Part shown: positions 37,583-49,900 of the stretch, one piece after another | Position numbering within the stretch: position 1 is the stretch's first letter | Layout of the letters: the number at the start of each line of letters is the position of its first letter | Source: Anthoceros angustus | Lineage: Eukaryota; Streptophyta; Anthocerotopsida; Anthocerotales; Anthocerotaceae | DNA length: 64,000 bases | Direction: 5' to 3' | NCBI GenBank assembly: GCA_010909165.1 | Contig: MU008167.1 | Span: 372,001 to 436,000 of the forward strand | Position numbers and translations under genes: made by a program | The notes under the pieces: model-generated | What the model was told of the DNA's origin: nothing | The model's database searches: none | The model's input: only the letters and a program-made list of their open reading frames with translations

Positions 37583-39899
37583 ATGCCGATTGTCTTTCCC
37601 CGGCATGAACGGGGCAGGTTCTTGACCATGTTTCTTTTGGCCCTGTATAGCAGAGAAAAGATGTGGAGTACTTCCGGTTCTCGGCATTCACCAGCTTTAA
37701 CGTATTTGGCATCCACGGAGTTGGCTTTTCAGCATTCATGCTCACACCCCGCCTGCTTGCAACCGAAATCGCTCTTCGGATTGATGAGAGTCTCCCACAT
37801 GACTCATGGGGTCAATATCTCTAGTCTCGAGCCCGTGAAGTGCAAGTACAGCCTCTGCAAGGCGGGTGCTGCAAGTGGTCAATGGTTACCCGATAATGGT
37901 GGAATGGGAGCCGCTTACCAGGGTAACCTGAGGACTTTGTCAGCTTGCAGTCTGCGGGGAAAAGGACCTACCAGTGTAGGGCTTCAAGACTATGTTGGGG
38001 CTGAAGATGATAGGTCATTGCAGAAGGCCCTACCATTCGCGAATCTATGCAACGAAGAATTACCAGACTTGTCTGTGAAGCTGGCACCAGCAGAAGACGT
38101 AGTCACGCATGAGCCCCCATCTACTGGAGAACAGAAAGGGGACAGTGGGGGCATGTCAGTAGACATGGGTAGAGTGAATAGTCAAGGTGAATCGAAAAGA
38201 AGTGGAGAAGGAGAGGCATCGGCACTGCCTGGAAAGATACTGGAGGACAAGGGCTGTCGGGGAATCCCATTGGAGCTGAGCAGTCATAACAGCAAATGCC
38301 ATGCAGGCCTGAACACTGTACAAGATGTTGAAAAAATGGACGCTGCAAACGTGGCTGAATTGAAGGTGACTGGCACTACGGTTCAGAAGAGTCACTCGGG
38401 AAAGTATGACAGGGAGTTGGAGGTGGCCTCGCGTGCAGTTCAGTTGGCTTGTATGCTTACCCAGAGAATACAGGATCGACTTCTGCGACATGAGGAGGAG
38501 GCAAGTGCTAAAAGTGATCACTCGCTTGTAACCATTGCAGGTACTTTCTCGCAAACTTCTCCCACGACCCCTGTGAGTGAGGTTCTGTTGCATGTGCATG
38601 GCCATTTCCAGCAACCATGAGGTAAAGCAGGAGTGCCGGTGGGCTTCCCTCTTTGGTATGATTAGAATATGCCATGAAGATCTATGGTCGCATTTTCTTT
38701 GTGATTAGATTATTGCATGCAGGTTCCTAGGGCTGCCACTTATGTGAGCGGTTGTCGTCTCTGGAGCAGACTGGGGGGTGCAGGCGGTTATCAGCTGGGT
38801 GCTTACGCAAGCCTTTCCAGATGAGAGTTTGTCAATTGTTGCTGAAGAGGACACAGAAGACCTGAGAGGAATGGATGGGATCCACTTGCTGCAACGAGTT
38901 GTGGCTGCAGTGAATGAATGTTTGAGTGAAGCTTCAGTGGTTGGCGTTACACCCCCTGAGGCTTCTCTTGCGACAGTAGATGTTCTGAAAGCCATAAGTC
39001 GAGGAAGTTCTCAAGGTGGTCCTCGGGGACGTCATTGGGTGCTTGATCCTGTAGATGGCACACTTGGTTTTGTCAGAGGTGACCAATATGCCGTTGCCCT
39101 GGCTATGATACAGGATGGAGAAGTTGTGCTGGCAATTTTAGGTTGTCCAAATTTTCCGATGAGGAGGGAATGGCTGAAATATGGTCATAAATACTACAGA
39201 CTTGCGAGCAAACTTTCACCTCCCAAACCAAGCCTGTGGCATAAGGGCTGCCTGATGACTGCAACCAAGGGGGGAGGCGGGGCTTGGATGGAGCCTTTGG
39301 TGTGGAACTCAGAAGGCACAAACCAGTTTGAGAATGCATCACCTTTGCCTATTCATGTTTCAAATATCACAGACCCTGCAAAAGCTGCCTTCTGTGAGCC
39401 TGTGGAGAAGGGGAATTCTAGCCACCATTTCTCAGCAGGTGTAGCCAGCAGTATTGGCCTAAGGTAATGCTGGTGTTGTGTTGCAAAGTATACCTAGCCT
39501 TGTTGTTTCCATGAATGTTGCCATCTTAGTTTTTCTAGGAATGCTTTTGAGATCATCTGAATGAGGACATAACTTCCCTTCGTAACATCCAACAGGACCC
39601 GGCCATTGCGAATATATAGCATGGCGAAGTATGCAGCTATAGCTCGGGGAGATGCTGAGATCTTCATGAAGTTCGCGAAAGTTGGGTACAAGGAAAAAAT
39701 ATGGGACCATGCGGCTGGGGTTCTGATTGTGGAGGAAGCTGGAGGTGTGGTAACGGATGCCAGAGGGTGTCCTTTGGATTTCTCCAAAGGCAGGTATTTG
39801 GAGGGTCTGGACAGGGGGGTTATTGCGTGCGCTGGGACGGTTCTGCACAGCAAAATCATGGCTGCAGTTGATGACAGCTGGAGTTCATCAACACTTTAG
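37583..39899 (+). CDS. HAL2-like 3'(2'),5'-bisphosphate nucleotidase with long N-terminal extension
   Basis: These Mg2+-dependent, Li+-sensitive enzymes of the inositol monophosphatase superfamily hydrolyse PAP to AMP. The exons are 37583-38540, 38770-39463 and 39596-39899, phase-checked, 651 aa. The catalytic part starts near residue 275 with YDRELEVASRAVQLA. It continues through VAEEDTEDL (metal ligands), GRHWVLDPVDGTLGFVRGD, then YSMAKYAAIARGDAE, KIWDHAAGVLIVEEAGG and LDFSKGRYLEGLDRG. The DPVDGTLGF form and the tail match Arabidopsis HAL2-like (HL, AT5G54390) better than SAL1, which has DPIDGTKGF. The extension of about 270 residues upstream of the domain is far longer than an ordinary transit peptide. 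Its first 80 residues could target an organelle, and the rest is low in recognisable structure. The true start may be further downstream, or a spliced leader may exist. Confidence 0.9.
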
Positions 39900-42493
39900 A
39901 TCACAGTCAAGCTAAGTCATGAAACTGCGTTTCAAAGAACAGCAGAAGCGTATAACCTGCTATGTCGCTGTGATGTGGGCTTCCACATCTGGGAAGCAGG
40001 TCTGCTTGGCGACATCGCAGTCTGTCAGGTAGTTAGCAGCAGTGTATAAATTTCAAAGCCTAGATCTCCATTCAAGCTGGCAGCTGTTAGCCTCTCGCTT
40101 GCTAAGCCAGCTTATTATTTCACAAGCTGATCCAAAGGGACATCGGCCTGTCCGGCTAGGAGTAGAGAATGTCAGGGCAAGTTGCAGGTCCTGCTCCTGC
40201 AATGTAGGCAGCATCAGCAGAGACACCATAATCTGTAAATCATTGTTTAGCTCTTCCAAAGCCGCCAACTTCTTGTTTGTCACAGTTGGTTTCAAGATTT
40301 CAAGTTTTGTTAACCATTGCGTTGTCATTCGCGGCTCGTTTTCAGGCTATTCTGCATGTTCATGTATGCTAGCGACCGATCCGAAGGTAGAACTTTAAAC
40401 CCATCCCTTTTCCTTGTGGTCTTGCATTTGAGCTTCTACTTCCCTGTGCAGTACGTATCTACTTCTTTCTGAATTGCAGAGTACTGTACCTACATACTTC
40501 GACGTTCACAGGCGGGTACACGTGACGTTTGGAATTCTGATTTCATTTTTTTCGCTTTCAAATCTTCACTGTTGAAGACTGTTTGCTTCTGCAAAGCAAG
40601 CTCTTGGACCGATGCTAACCCGAACCGTTTTGTTTGTTTGGCAAACACCTATGAGGCACCTCAGGTAACTTCCGCCGTTGCTTCGGACTGGATGAGCCTC
40701 TTGTCCATCTTACACCCCGGCCATCCGAACGTCTCCTGCCAGATGGCTCTGCTTAACTTATATCGACAGCAGCAGCTTTTGCGCTTGTACTTGAACATGG
40801 GTTGTCAGCAGCATGTTTTACAAGGGATGAGAAAGCGAGATGGACGCACTCAAGCCCACCAAACCAGACACAAACATTCTTGGCTGTTAGCTGGCTGACC
40901 GGAGCAATGTCAGAGCTGGTGACTATCACTGTCCCAACCACAGCGGGCGCTGGCTGGTGCTGCCAGAAGTCCTATTACACACGCCACATGATACATGTCA
41001 TGGAACTCACGCGTCCTGGCCCAGTTTCCTTTCATCATCCCTGCCAATCCGGGTGAGCCACACCATCACCGCACTTGTTACCCTACTCCAGCTTATCCTA
41101 ATCACCGCTCGTCCTTGATCAGATGCAGCATGGAGTCAGTCCTGAAGAAGTCCGGACTTGGAAGCCTGGCTCCACAGCCCAGCACTCGAGTCATCACAAA
41201 CCCACTCACGTGCCGGATCCTGGTATCTCCTCCTCACAAGCCAGATATTTCCACTGTACATCGTCTTTCATGCCAGTTTACAATGCCATGCGTATGCTGG
41301 ACTTGACATACACATTTTGTGCAGTGGCGGCATTCGAAGTCTGTCAACGGTGTCAGAATCCATGAGCCTCCCGGTGGCAACAGCAGTTCGAACTTTGTGG
41401 AACACCAAGGCGGGCGGACCCCACTGGGCATTACGCAAATCACATCCTCGAAGCCTGCCATATGGTGCTCCCTGCTGCACAGACGGAAGACCTGGGGGGT
41501 CCACCCACCACCCAGCCCTGAGACTGGAGAGCATCAAAAGACCCGCATCCGGATTCAGGTACATACTGCCGGCGTTTTATTACCTAGCCCCGACTCCAAA
41601 ACCCATGACCTGCTTTTTGTCCCCTTCCGCTATTCCCATCAGTTTCTCCTCCAAATGTTTTTACTCTCTCAGATCTGCGCTTCCACATTCACTGCCGCTT
41701 GGCATCCAATCGGCCGGGCCAAGCTTTGCCAGATTCCTTCTTGTGGCGTCCGGTCAATCAGTTGTCGCCTCTACCCTCCTTGCTCTCCACCTTCTCTTGC
41801 CCATTCGGCCCATCACACCATACTCCCCTCACATTTCCTTCTCAATGCATGATTTGATGTATTGAGCCTCGCTACATAGGTATTGGGCACACGCTGTTAG
41901 CTTCCACGTGGAAATCCGAGGACAATTTGTGGGTCTCACATGCTTTTTTGTCTCGTGCAGTTTTTCCGCACACACTGCGTGGCCTCCAATGCTTCCCAAT
42001 GACTGGTCATAATATTGTAAGTCCACCCAAAATCTCGATTCGCGTTTCATAAGGCATTTTACCTGTTAGGGCGTTGGGCAGGTTTTACCTGAAGTCAAAG
42101 GCAAACGGCAAACGGAGGGGAACGCACCTCGCTGTCTTTTATCCCTCGTTTCGAAGTGTCGAAATCCTGGAGCCCAAAAACCGTGCGAAATTTGATCATT
42201 CGAACTGCATGTTGTACTTCCACTGGAATATTTCCTCCAGGTAAAGCAGGTGTTTGTTGTTTTCGGAAGCAGGAGGGGGCTTGGCTGAAAAACGACGGTG
42301 GAAGTTTAGCCGATGCACAACTAAACCAGGTGACATGCGTTATCAAGCTATGGGAATGGGGGACCTAAAATCGCCGCTTGGCCTATGATACCTAAATCAA
42401 AGTAGTGAGCAAAGTGAAAAGTTTTAACTATCAAACCCTAACTAATCAAGATAAGTGAACCGAAAATTGAAAGTCCTATGTACTCTTAGATAG
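39900..42493. other. Gene-free region downstream of the HAL2-like gene
   Basis: Open frames up to 235 codons (41158-41865, +) overlap others in several frames and on both strands, without recognisable protein families. I see nothing else that can be supported here. Confidence 0.45.
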
Positions 42494-42508
42494 TTGAGGA
42501 GGGATCGC

Positions 42509-42625
42509 ATTGTGATAGTAGCATTGAGCCACTTAGATCAAAGGGGCATTGTGATAGTAGCATTGAGCCACTTAGATCAAAGGGGCGTTGTGATAGTAGC
42601 ATTGAGCCACTTAGATCAAAGGGTT
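42509..42625 (+). repeat. Tandem repeat, 3 units of 39 bp, in an open frame
   Basis: Three near-identical copies of a 39-bp unit starting ATTGTGATAGTAGCATTGAG are arranged head to tail. The unit is 13 codons, so the plus frame at 42494-42697 reads VIVALSHLDQRG three times. No Met-initiated gene with support surrounds it. Confidence 0.92.
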
Positions 42626-43226
42626 GGTGCAATCGAGGATGCATTTCCTCCACGAATGCGGATTGTTAACCTCTTACCATACCAGCTTTTTCAATGACAA
42701 ATTTTGATTGCACCTCCCATTTTTACATGTAGGTTAATTGATGAAAAACAAATATAATTACACATGTGAATCTTATCCAATAAGCTACATCTAATCTTAG
42801 TTGATAATTTTTAATAGAAAAAAAATTACATTCTAACTACTCTGGAACAAAATGTTTTTGAGAACATTGAGTACATGACTGAAATAAAAATAAGTCTCAA
42901 TGCACGTGTTTGTCTATTCAACAAAGCTCCTAGTGCTGAAGTTTTGAAATGTAAATATTCCACATTCTTTGATTTCAATTCTTTTATGAGTATAACTATT
43001 TGATTTATTTGATAATAATCAAAATAATTCTATCAAGGATATGAACCATATGTGTATGATTTTGTGATGTCCTTGAAATTTATTGCATATGATTATGTCC
43101 TTACTATCAACGTCAATATGATCATTATAACAAAGTCCAACTCCAGTGAGGTTTGTTATGATATTTTTAGAGTTGAGGGTTCAATATCCACTTGTTGAGC
43201 GTACAACAAAGACCCGGTTCCCAAGG

Positions 43227-43674
43227 TTCAAGGTTTAAGGAAGTTCATGCTTTCTGAAAATCAATTAATGTCTACATATAGATTAGATTAAGGTCTTAAT
43301 TGAGAGACTCCGATTAGAGTTTCATATTTTATAAATAAGAATTCTGAAGTCTAAGATTTAGTGTGCTTTAGATGCGAGAAAGAATAATGTCTCCACATGA
43401 TTTATAAGCATTAAACTTTAAATGAAACCTTGAATTAAGGTCTTTAAGAGTAGGGGGTTAAGGGTAGTTAATGCTTTCTGAAAATTGACTGATGTCTACA
43501 CATAGATTAGGACAATGTCTTAATGGACAGACTCCAATTAGAGATCCCTATTTTATAAATAAGAATTATGAAGCCTAAGACTTATTGTGGTTCATATGCG
43601 AGAGAGAACAATGTCTCCACCTGCTTGACAACCATTAAAGACTTTCTCTTGACAACCATTAAATTATAGATGAA
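43227..43674. repeat. Diverged tandem duplication, about 224 bp x 2
   Basis: Shared landmarks recur at a constant spacing of about 224 bp: ATGCTTTCTGAAAAT, then TGTCTACA(T/C)ATAGATTAG, TTTTATAAATAAGAATT and AATGTCTCCAC. The two units differ by many substitutions and some indels, so the duplication is old. Confidence 0.8.
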
Positions 43675-43729
43675 ACATGAATAAGGGGTTAGAAAAATGA
43701 TGTTCTATACACATAGGTTCATAGAACCA

Positions 43730-43785
43730 CACTAGGATTGAACTCTGGCTTGGTAGACCGCCTTATCCATTGGGCCATGCAACAC
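43730..43785 (-). pseudogene. tRNA-like fragment (SINE head or tRNA pseudogene)
   Basis: On the minus strand, GGCCCAATGGATAAGGC resembles an A-box D-arm and AGTTCAATCC a degenerate B box at roughly the right spacing. The acceptor stem is not convincing. A tRNA-derived SINE or a decayed tRNA fits. Confidence 0.5.
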
Positions 43786-43794
43786 CAACAAAAA

Positions 43795-43850
43795 CTTCAT
43801 CTATGTCCATGAACACATGCGGCTTCATCTATGTCCATGAACACATACAG
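43795..43850. repeat. Tandem duplication, 28 bp x 2
   Basis: CTTCATCTATGTCCATGAAC occurs at 43795 and 43823 followed each time by ACAT. Confidence 0.85.
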
Positions 43851-44695
43851 CTGTGTGTTCAAATACTACTCCACTATCATGGTATAACATGATAAAACTC
43901 TCCTTGCTAACATATGATTCGATATTGAGTCTTGGTATGACCTCCATTTTAAATACACTTTGAATTAAAGTCTTGGGATGCTATATATTTATATGATCAA
44001 AATTTAGGTATTTAATTATATTTTTAAAAATCTCCAATACTTCATTTGTCTGAACGTATCAAGGTATCTTAAGGGCTAAGAACTTCATTTGTACTGCATC
44101 TCTCTCTCTCTCGCATATCTTGGCAATCTTGGCAATCTTGGCAATCTGTCATACCCCTTGTTTGGGATCACTCGTCCCCCTAATCCGAAAATACGAAAAC
44201 ATTATTAAATTAAAAATCTATTTTTTCTTATATATTTGGAATCTACTGATCCATTATTGTAGAGCGGTTATAACACGAGACATGCATGCATAGTATGCAT
44301 GCACATGAGCAGCAGGCACGGTGACTGAATGGGTCACGAATGGGGCATTGGGCGTTGGGCTGTGGGACGGATGTAGTTATGCAAATTTGGGACAGTGGCA
44401 GCGGACCATAGGCGGCAGTTCATAAACCGGTGCCCAAATTGAAAAACAGATGTGGAAATCGCGGGTGTCAGGGATCGGAAAGATGCGGGTTTTGCATGAG
44501 AATTGATGCGCATTCAAGTCGGAGATCGATCGGGCCGGCCCCCGCCCTCGGAAAAGCATAATCATACACAGCCGGTCTTCTGTGCGCGTGCGTGCTTGTG
44601 CGTGCTTGTGCCAGGACCGCCAAAATAAAAATCACACGCCCAACGGCACCATCCGGTGAAACCCATCCGGTGAAAACTACCCACACCACTCCCAT

Positions 44696-44808
44696 ACTCT
44701 TTCATCCATGCTCTTTCATCCATGCTCTTTCATCCATGCTCTTTCATCACATACTCTTTCATCCATGCTCTTTCATCACATGCTCTTTCATCCATGCTCT
44801 TTCATCGT
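44696..44808. repeat. Minisatellite, 14-bp unit (CTCTTTCATCCATG)
   Basis: About eight units of CTCTTTCATCCATG, two of them replaced by a CTCTTTCATCACAT(A/G) variant. Confidence 0.9.
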
Positions 44809-46990
44809 ACTCTTCCCACCTTGCTCTTCATGGTTTACACCCAACAACATTGATTCAATCGGAGAATGAGGTACATACATAATAGGCTCTGCAGCAAATG
44901 TCGTCCTTTCCATTCAGCTTTGTTGGTATTTGGTGATAATCTTTCATGTTCGATGAAAAGGAGGGCCGATCCTATGTAACCCAATGAATTGAGCCAACCG
45001 GAAGAACTTTACGTCTAACGGTCGGAGACACGAGGGAGAGAGATCAGCACGATACAAAAGTACACAAGTTGTAACATCCTGGAATCAGAGGCTCAAGTGA
45101 TGGAGAGTTAAGGACAGAGTTGCATTGTCATATTCCATAGCCTCCGTATTGGTGTAAGTTGTTTGTTGCAATCAAACCAACTCTTGCATATCTTGTACGA
45201 GTTCTAACATATATATGTTATGTACAAACGTGCTTGTTACGAATTTATCATTTCCAAGCACGCGGATCATCATGGTTGGAGGCTTGATGAAGAGCACTTG
45301 GGATTTGAATGGACCAAATGTCCATACATCTATGGCATGCTGAGGTACGTAATCTCAGAATGACAACATCGATTGAGACTCTTCTTTGTACACCATCTCA
45401 TTGTCTCACGACAAAGACTAGGACTTCCGCATGGAAAAGGACGCATACGATCACAACCTTGAGATATGACCGTTGTGGGCTGCTAACGATCGCACTACCA
45501 TGTCTGCAACGTCACATGTTGCACGACCCTTCCACATGTTCCACGTCTCATCCACATGGGACAACTGCCGATCTAAAGCATCGTATCGATATTGACAACC
45601 AACCGCACTCCCAACTTATGTACTTCCATCGGCACCCAACCCATATCTTGTTCACGTCTGAATACTGAAAGAAGGTCTCGCACTTCACGCTTTCATGGAG
45701 TGAGGAAATTGTTGCGTCTCTATCCTGAGGGATAGATGAATAGTGGTGTTTATGGGCGCGCCGGACTCCCTCGTGCGAGTTTTTCTGTGGTGGGAGATTA
45801 CAATCCCCAGTCGCAATGGTAGTTAATGCAAGCATTATATATCGTATGAGAGAGAAGTACCTAGTCTAATTAGCTGCAGGCTAATAGAATGGACAAGGGG
45901 CGGGAAAAATGGCGATAAAGGGCGGGAGGAGCATGGTGATGATGACATGGGAGGTGTGCCGGCCTGGGCCTGGGGCTCGGGCTGGGATGGGATGGGGCCA
46001 GGACGGGCCCGGGCCCGGGCTCGGGAGAGAGACACAAAGGGGAAGGCAAGGCAAGGCAAGGCAAGGCCCGGGCCGAAGGGGGAAGGGAAAGGGAAAGGGA
46101 AGGGAGAGAAAGAGCGGGCGAGGCGAGCGGGCAAAGCAGGCAGGCAGTCAGTCGGGACTCGGGACGCGACTCGAGTCGGAGTCGGAGTCGGGCACGGCCC
46201 AGCCCAGAGGAGAGAGCGGATCACTCTCGCGCGCTGCGCTTGCGCTCTGCGCTGCGCTCCTCGAGAGGGAAGAAGCCAGTGGTGGCGCGCAAGGCCGAGG
46301 GCAAGGCAAGGGAAGGGAAGGCAAGGGAAGAAGGGGAAGAAGCTCGCAAGGCGCGCCGGCCATGGCGCCCGCGGCAGCAGCAGCGGCCATGGCTGCGCCT
46401 CTGCCGCCGTCCCAGGAGCCCTGCCGCCGGCAGCCTGACGCCGCTTCCCGCACTCACACACACACAGAGACGCTCAGGCCCGCTCTGCTGCCGCTGCCGC
46501 GGCCGCTGCCTGCGTCACCGCGCATTCACCCCATTCCAGGACCAGCTGCCGCCGCTGCCGCTCCCGCTGCGCAATTTGGAGCAGAGATGAGCAGGCCTGG
46601 CAGCGGGGAGCAGCCGCTGCCGGGGTTGCCCGGGGAGCATGCTGCTGCACATCGCCGGATGGTGTGGTAGGGGAGGAGAAGGCAAGGGAAGGGAAGGAAA
46701 GGAGAAGGGAAGGTAGGAAGGAAGGAAGGGCAAGGGAAAGGGAGCATTGGCCTGGGGAGGAGGAGGAGGCAGTTGCTGGATGAGGCCGGGCTTGATGGTG
46801 CCGGGGCCGGGGAGGAGGTAGGGCAGGGAAACCGATGCGGATGGGGTAGCGGCGGGGGAGGGGACGTGGCTTGGCAGCTCATGTTGCAGATCGGGGGCCG
46901 GGGAGCGGCGAGGGCAAGGCCATGAGGTGAAGGGAGGAAGGAGGGGTTTGAGAGGAAGGAGGCTTTGGAAGGGGCTAGGAGGGAGCAGGG
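44809..46990. promoter_or_regulatory. Upstream region and GC/purine-rich leader of the CDK-like gene
   Basis: 44809-45850 has no supported gene. From about 45900 to 46990 the sequence is extremely G- and purine-rich on the plus strand, with GGCAAGGCAAGG and GGGAAAGGGAAAGG runs, a CA tract near 46455-46467 and GCN-type runs at about 46360-46640. Long open frames here on both strands come from composition. I read it as promoter plus 5' leader of the kinase gene. Confidence 0.55.
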
Positions 46991-49900
46991 ATGGGCTGCG
47001 TCAGTACCAAGGAGGGGTCGCCGCGGGAGGAGTCGCAGAGTCCGAAGCAGGACAAGGCGCCGTCGGCCAGGTCGTCCGGGAGGCGGTCCAATGCCAGCGC
47101 CAAGGTGGAGACGGTGGAGATCCCGAATGGAGTGTTTGAGAAAGAGAAAGAACGGGCGAAGGTGAAGCAGCCTAAGCAGAATGGCACTGTGGTGGCTGCG
47201 CAGGAGGAGGGGCCGGAGAGGCGGAGGGGGCAGATGGAAAGGCATGCGCAGCCGGAACCTAATCCCAGGTTGAGCAATCCTATCAAGAACACGGAGGGGG
47301 AGCAGGTGGCGGCGGGGTGGCCGCAGTGGCTGTCGCAGGTGGCGGGGGAGGCTATCAAGGGCTGGATTCCGCGGCGGGCTGATTCTTTCGAGAAGCTTGA
47401 TAAGGTGAGTGAGTGAGTCGATGAGCTGCTTCTTGTGATGGGTGTATGGCGAGGTTGTGTGGAATGGTTGTGAACTGTGTCGTTGTGCTGCGGCGGGGGT
47501 GCAGATTGGGCAGGGGACTTACAGCAATGTGTACAAAGCTCGTGACCTTGATACTTTGAAGATTGTGGCGCTCAAGAAAGTGAGGTTCGATAATGGGGAG
47601 CCTGAGAGCGTGCGGTTCATGGCACGAGAGATCCAGGTTCTCCGCAGGCTGGATCATCCTAATGTTGTGAAGCTGGAGGGGCTTGTCACTTCTCGGATGT
47701 CCTGCAGCCTATACCTTGTGTTTGAGTATATGGAGCATGACCTGGCAGGCTTGGCTGCATGTCCTGGCATAAGCTTCACCGAGGCTCAGGTACGGATGCC
47801 ATTTGCTTGTCTCTGTCGTTGTCTGCTTTTGCCATGTGTCACTTTCTTGTGTTAATGCCTTCCCATCATTGCAGGTCAAGTGCTACTTGCAGCAGCTCCT
47901 GAGAGGTCTCGAACATTGCCACACCCGGGGTGTCCTGCATCGTGACATTAAGGGGTCCAACCTCCTGCTGGATAATGGTGGCAGCTTGAAGATCGCGGAT
48001 TTTGGGCTTGCAACCTTTTACCATCCAGATCAGAAGGTTCCTCTCACAAGTCGTGTTGTCACCCTTTGGTACCGGCCGCCTGAGCTCCTGCTTGGAGCTA
48101 CTGAGTATGGAGTTGCGGTGGATCTCTGGAGTACGGGTTGCATATTGGCAGAGCTTCTAGCTGGGAAGCCGATAATGCCAGGCAGAACAGAGGTACATGT
48201 TTGGAATTCCATGAGTGTTCTGAGACGAATTGCCGGAATCCCCCTTGCTGTTGCTTAACGTACTTGGTCTTGTGTAATGTTGCCAGGTTGAGCAATTGCA
48301 TAAGATCTTCAAGCTATGTGGCTCCCCATCTGAGGAGTACTGGCGCAAGTCCAAGTTGCCTCATGCCACCATTTTCAAGCCTCAGCAGCCCTATAAGCGA
48401 TGCATTTCTGATACTTTCAAGGATTTTCCTCAATCATCCCTAGCGCTTTTGGACACTCTCCTTGCCATTGAGCCAGCCGACAGGGGTACAGCATCCGCTG
48501 CACTGAAGAGTGAGGTACAATGTCTAGGCACTAACTGCTATTGTGTAATTGTCATCTTGTGTTGAAGCATGGGTAGTAGCTTGACTGCTTTTTGTATGAG
48601 GAGACCGAGATGGAAGAACTGCGTAGTCATGGCTTGCAGCTTTGTTGCAGTTCTTCAGCTCCAAACCACTTGCCTGTGATCCTTCAAGCTTGCCCCAGTA
48701 CCCTCCAAGCAAAGAGTTTGATGCCAAAATTCGAGATGAAGAGAATCGGAGGTATGCTTCTCCTGACCTGTGCTACGTACTACTTTTCTTTTTTTTGGTG
48801 TGGTCCTCTGAACTGTCAGTGAGAGCTATCATTGTACTCCTGAATTGTAGGCAACGAGCCGCTGGTGGACGAACACGCGGAGATGCAGCTAGACGTCCTT
48901 CTCGTGGGGACCGCATTGGGAAGGCAGTGCCTGCACCTGATGCAAACCCTGACATGCCACTTGGAATGCAGGTAGCTTTGTGGTTTATGTGGCCCTGTTT
49001 TGTGTTGATTTGTGTTTCGTTCTGCGCACATGTTTATTGTGGGGAAAGCGGATGAAGAAATATATGGGAGGGTCTTCGAGTTCAGGTTGTACAGTGGGGG
49101 ACTCTGTTGTCTTCTGACACTGTGAACATGAATGTGGAAACATTGCTGAAGTCCTCCTGTTCGTTGTAACAAAAAACGTTTTTTTCATGGTCTTTGCCAA
49201 TGCAGAAGAGACGGAACCAGCCAGCTTCAAAGAGCAAGAGTGAGAAATTTGCCCCTGTTCATGAAGATTCAGCTGGTGGTTATGGTATCGATAGCTCTAG
49301 AGGGGGTCAAGCAACCTCACCAGCACCACCAGTGGTGCGTCCTTACGCCCACCCTGCCTCGACGAGGTCGGGACCACAGCCCCTTGTCAATCCCAGCACA
49401 GGAGGAACATGGAATAAAAAGAAGGATGAGGATATGAGGAATGCGTCTACCCGTCCAAGTTCAAGATCGACAAAGTCTATGACTGTTTCTGATTTCACCA
49501 CTCAGTCAACCTATGGGCAGCAACCAGCTGCAGATGCACCTAGTGCCGGAGCACCAAGAAATGGTGCTGCGGGAGACCATCCCCGGGAGCGTGGCACTTC
49601 CAGGCAAAGAGAGAGAGTCGCAGATGGTGAGGGTGTGCGCCGGGGTGATGCACACAGCAGCAGTAGGCGGGAGCAGGTGGAATCAGGAAGTAGGCGGGAC
49701 CGCTCTGATATAAAGCGAGAGCAGCTGGACGCTCACCGCTCCGATGCTTCATACAAGCGTGACCAGGTGTCAGACAGTTACAAGAATGTTGAGGGAGCAC
49801 ATGCCACAGAGACTCGCCACAGGGAGAGCCGTGGGGTATCAAAGGAACCATCAACCATGGTGATTTTTCTGTTTGTTGGCAACGTAGTCTATGAAGTGCT

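Larger units (their letters stand above)
42698..44695. other. AT-rich gene-free stretch
   Basis: About 2 kb without significant open frames on either strand. It contains a 224-bp duplication, a 28-bp duplication and a tRNA-like fragment, listed separately. A CT microsatellite lies near 44099-44112, followed by three copies of TTGGCAATC at about 44120-44148. Confidence 0.7.

Noticed and set aside
42509-42625. CRISPR array
   Set aside because: Direct head-to-tail repeats without spacers in a plant nuclear context; a simple minisatellite.
45909-46670. Long GC-rich open frame of about 250 codons upstream of the kinase
   Set aside because: Low-complexity Gly/Arg/Ala/Pro composition, open in several frames at once because of purine-rich DNA. 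No domain and no support.
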